Source: Phycisphaerae bacterium | GTDB lineage: Bacteria > Planctomycetota > Phycisphaerae > UBA1845 | NCBI GenBank assembly: GCA_029260155.1 | Contig: JAJDDU010000493.1 | Location: forward strand, 1-7,137 | Direction: 5' to 3' | Length of the DNA stretch: 7,137 nt | Shown: one piece after another, positions 6,383-7,137 of the stretch | Layout: every line of letters starts with the position of its first letter | How positions within the stretch are numbered: the first letter of the stretch is position 1 | Notes under the pieces: generated by a model | Databases searched by the model: none | What the model saw: the letters and a program-made list of their open reading frames with translations, nothing else | Told to the model about the DNA's origin: nothing | Translations under genes and position numbers: made by a program

Positions 6383-6396
6383 AGTGTCATGCACCC
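6382..6396 (-). repeat. Right terminal inverted repeat of the ISKra4-like element
   Basis: AAGTGTCATGCACCC mirrors the left end exactly over 15 bases. Its first base is the last base of the transposase stop codon, so coding sequence runs right up to the repeat. Confidence 0.88.
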
Positions 6397-6550
6397 CGGA
6401 CACCTCCAAGCCTACCTGGAGGAGTTCACCTTTCGGTTCAACCGTCGCACCGCACGCAGTCGCGGTCTCGTCTTTCGTCGGCTCCTCGAACAAGCCGTCG
6501 TCACCGGACCTGCCACCGAAGCCGACATCACCCACGGCTACGGCTGGTGA
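6389..6550 (+). pseudogene. C-terminal remnant of an IS1595 (ISXO2-like) transposase
   Basis: The 53 codons before TGA 6548-6550 read GHLQAYLEEFTFRFNRR followed by TARSRGLVFRRLLEQAV and a short tail. HLQAYLxEFxFRFNRR and RSRGLxFxRLLEQAV are characteristic of the C-terminus of IS1595/ISXO2-like DDE transposases. The sequence upstream, including the catalytic domain, is absent: the first codons (to about 6396) belong to the right end of the ISKra4-like element. The remnant happens to be in the same frame as the ISKra4-like transposase, separated from it by that stop and two codons. It cannot be functional. It shows that an IS1595-type element occupied this site before the ISKra4-like insertion or rearrangement. 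Confidence 0.8.
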
Positions 6551-7137
6551 TCCACAAGATGTGGGGGCAGGAGGAGCTAACCGCCTACCCCCTTTCAAGA
6601 AATTACTTCAAAACCTGATTGACTTGAGATGGCCGATCCGATAACCTACTTCACGAGATTCCGGAGTGACGTCGCGAGGCGTGCGTGACCCCTGAGACAA
6701 ATCGCTGCCGCCGTCCGGCGGCATCATGGTCACGATCCTCACGCCGCGGCCAGCTGCGGTCGCACAGTGTGCCTGTCGTTGAACACTGCGCATCGTGGTG
6801 GCGGAGGATGAATCATGCGATCGTCGGGGCTGCTAGAGACCACTTCCGTTCCGCGCTACGGGGCGCGTCAATCAGAGACGATCACCCATACAATGGACGT
6901 CATCCATCGGCGCTTGAACAACCCCTGCGCATACATCCACAGGCTATCCCTCGTCGTGCGGAGTCGTAGCGATTGGACCACGTGCGGCGTTAAGTCAACT
7001 CCCATGTTGCATAAACCGCTGCGTGGAGCGTGCGGGGATCTGAGAATCTCTCGGCGAATTGCAGTCGTTTGCAGTGCGGCGGGCGACGTTGGCAAACCTC
7101 ACGTTGCGTGAGATCTGGCGGCCGGAGAATCGGCAGT
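6551..7137. other. 587-base stretch without a recognisable gene
   Basis: ORFs on both strands here are short (under 100 codons), overlap one another, have no family-like motifs and no clear ribosome-binding sites. Besides the inverted repeat at 6563-6592 there is a perfect hairpin, TGCCGCCG-TC-CGGCGGCA at 6706-6723, without a T-run. No tRNA- or rRNA-like sequence was recognised. This may be an intergenic region or decayed sequence beside the mobile-element scar. Confidence 0.5.
6563..6592. repeat. G/C-rich inverted repeat just after the IS1595 remnant
   Basis: Arms 6563-6574 and 6581-6592 pair at 10 of 12 positions around a six-base loop AGCTAA and are followed by TTT. It lies 12 bases after the IS1595 stop, where such elements usually end, so it may contain or adjoin their terminal repeat. 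A weak terminator is the alternative, though the T tract is only three bases. Confidence 0.4.

Larger units (their letters stand above)
4856..6396 (+). mobile_element. ISKra4-like insertion sequence, both ends present
   Basis: The element is 1541 bases long and bounded by the 15-base perfect inverted repeats GGGTGCATGACACTT (4856-4870) and AAGTGTCATGCACCC (6382-6396). It carries a single transposase region split into two frames. The flanking bases (TTTCCTGT on the left, CGGACACC on the right) are not a direct repeat. Either the group makes no target duplication or one side has been rearranged. The left end also holds a tandem CTGGGGTC pair (4895-4902, 4904-4911) and an 11-base palindrome (4910-4920). 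Confidence 0.88.

Noticed and set aside
4848..6404. Target-site duplication around the ISKra4-like element
   Set aside because: The bases just outside the two inverted repeats do not match at any length I tried.
5894..6598. Minus-strand ORF of 234 codons across the transposase end
   Set aside because: It is antisense to the conserved transposase core and the IS1595 remnant and shows low-complexity composition with no recognisable domain.
6019..6618. Plus-strand ORF overlapping the transposase 3' end and the IS1595 remnant
   Set aside because: It is in a different frame from both conserved readings; its Arg/Pro-rich composition is that of a shadow frame.
6815..7111. 98-codon ORF in the right-hand region
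   Set aside because: No recognisable motif, no clear ribosome-binding site, and an equally long competing frame on the other strand.

Overview
The window looks like a GC-rich chromosomal fragment from a member of the Planctomycetota or a close relative. Three things point there: a secreted repeat protein ending in a dockerin-like pair of EF-hand loops, an ECF sigma factor of the planctomycete-rich TIGR02999-like type, and a large membrane Ser/Thr kinase with a TPR-like C-terminal half placed directly behind it. This assignment rests on remembered family traits, not on a search.

Layout: (1) Positions 1-1377 (+) hold the 3' part of a gene for an extracellular protein. It has two ~180-residue tandem repeats, a partial third, and a C-terminal dockerin-like module. 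(2) Positions 1378-1595 are a convergent intergenic gap. (3) Positions 1596-3974 (-) encode a kinase with one transmembrane segment. (4) Positions 3976-4559 (-) encode the ECF sigma factor, which lies upstream of the kinase in the same operon. Its reading frame is broken by a one-base shift near 4314. (5) Positions 4560-4827 are a divergent control region with a 20-base palindrome lying between promoter-like hexamers for the sigma-kinase operon. (6) Positions 4828-4854 (+) are the ribosome-binding site and first nine codons of a gene cut off by an insertion sequence. (7) Positions 4856-6396 are a complete ISKra4-like element with 15-bp perfect terminal inverted repeats. Its transposase is split into two frames at a T5C5 run. 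(8) Positions 6389-6550 are the C-terminal 53 codons of an IS1595 (ISXO2-like) transposase, joined directly to the right end of the ISKra4-like element. (9) Positions 6551-7137 contain no gene I can recognise.

How the parts relate: the sigma factor and kinase would form a signalling pair, with the kinase sensing or relaying a signal at the membrane and the sigma factor redirecting RNA polymerase. Here the kinase looks catalytically intact while the sigma frame is broken, either by a real mutation or by a sequencing error. The region to the right is a mobile-element scar. The two sides of the ISKra4-like element do not match each other (a gene start on the left, an IS1595 tail on the right) and show no target duplication, which suggests a deletion or recombination after insertion.

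I do not see a convincing new defence or biosynthetic system. The items most worth checking are the broken sigma factor beside an intact kinase, the orphaned gene start, the transposase frameshift, and the 118-base identical tract in the repeat protein.
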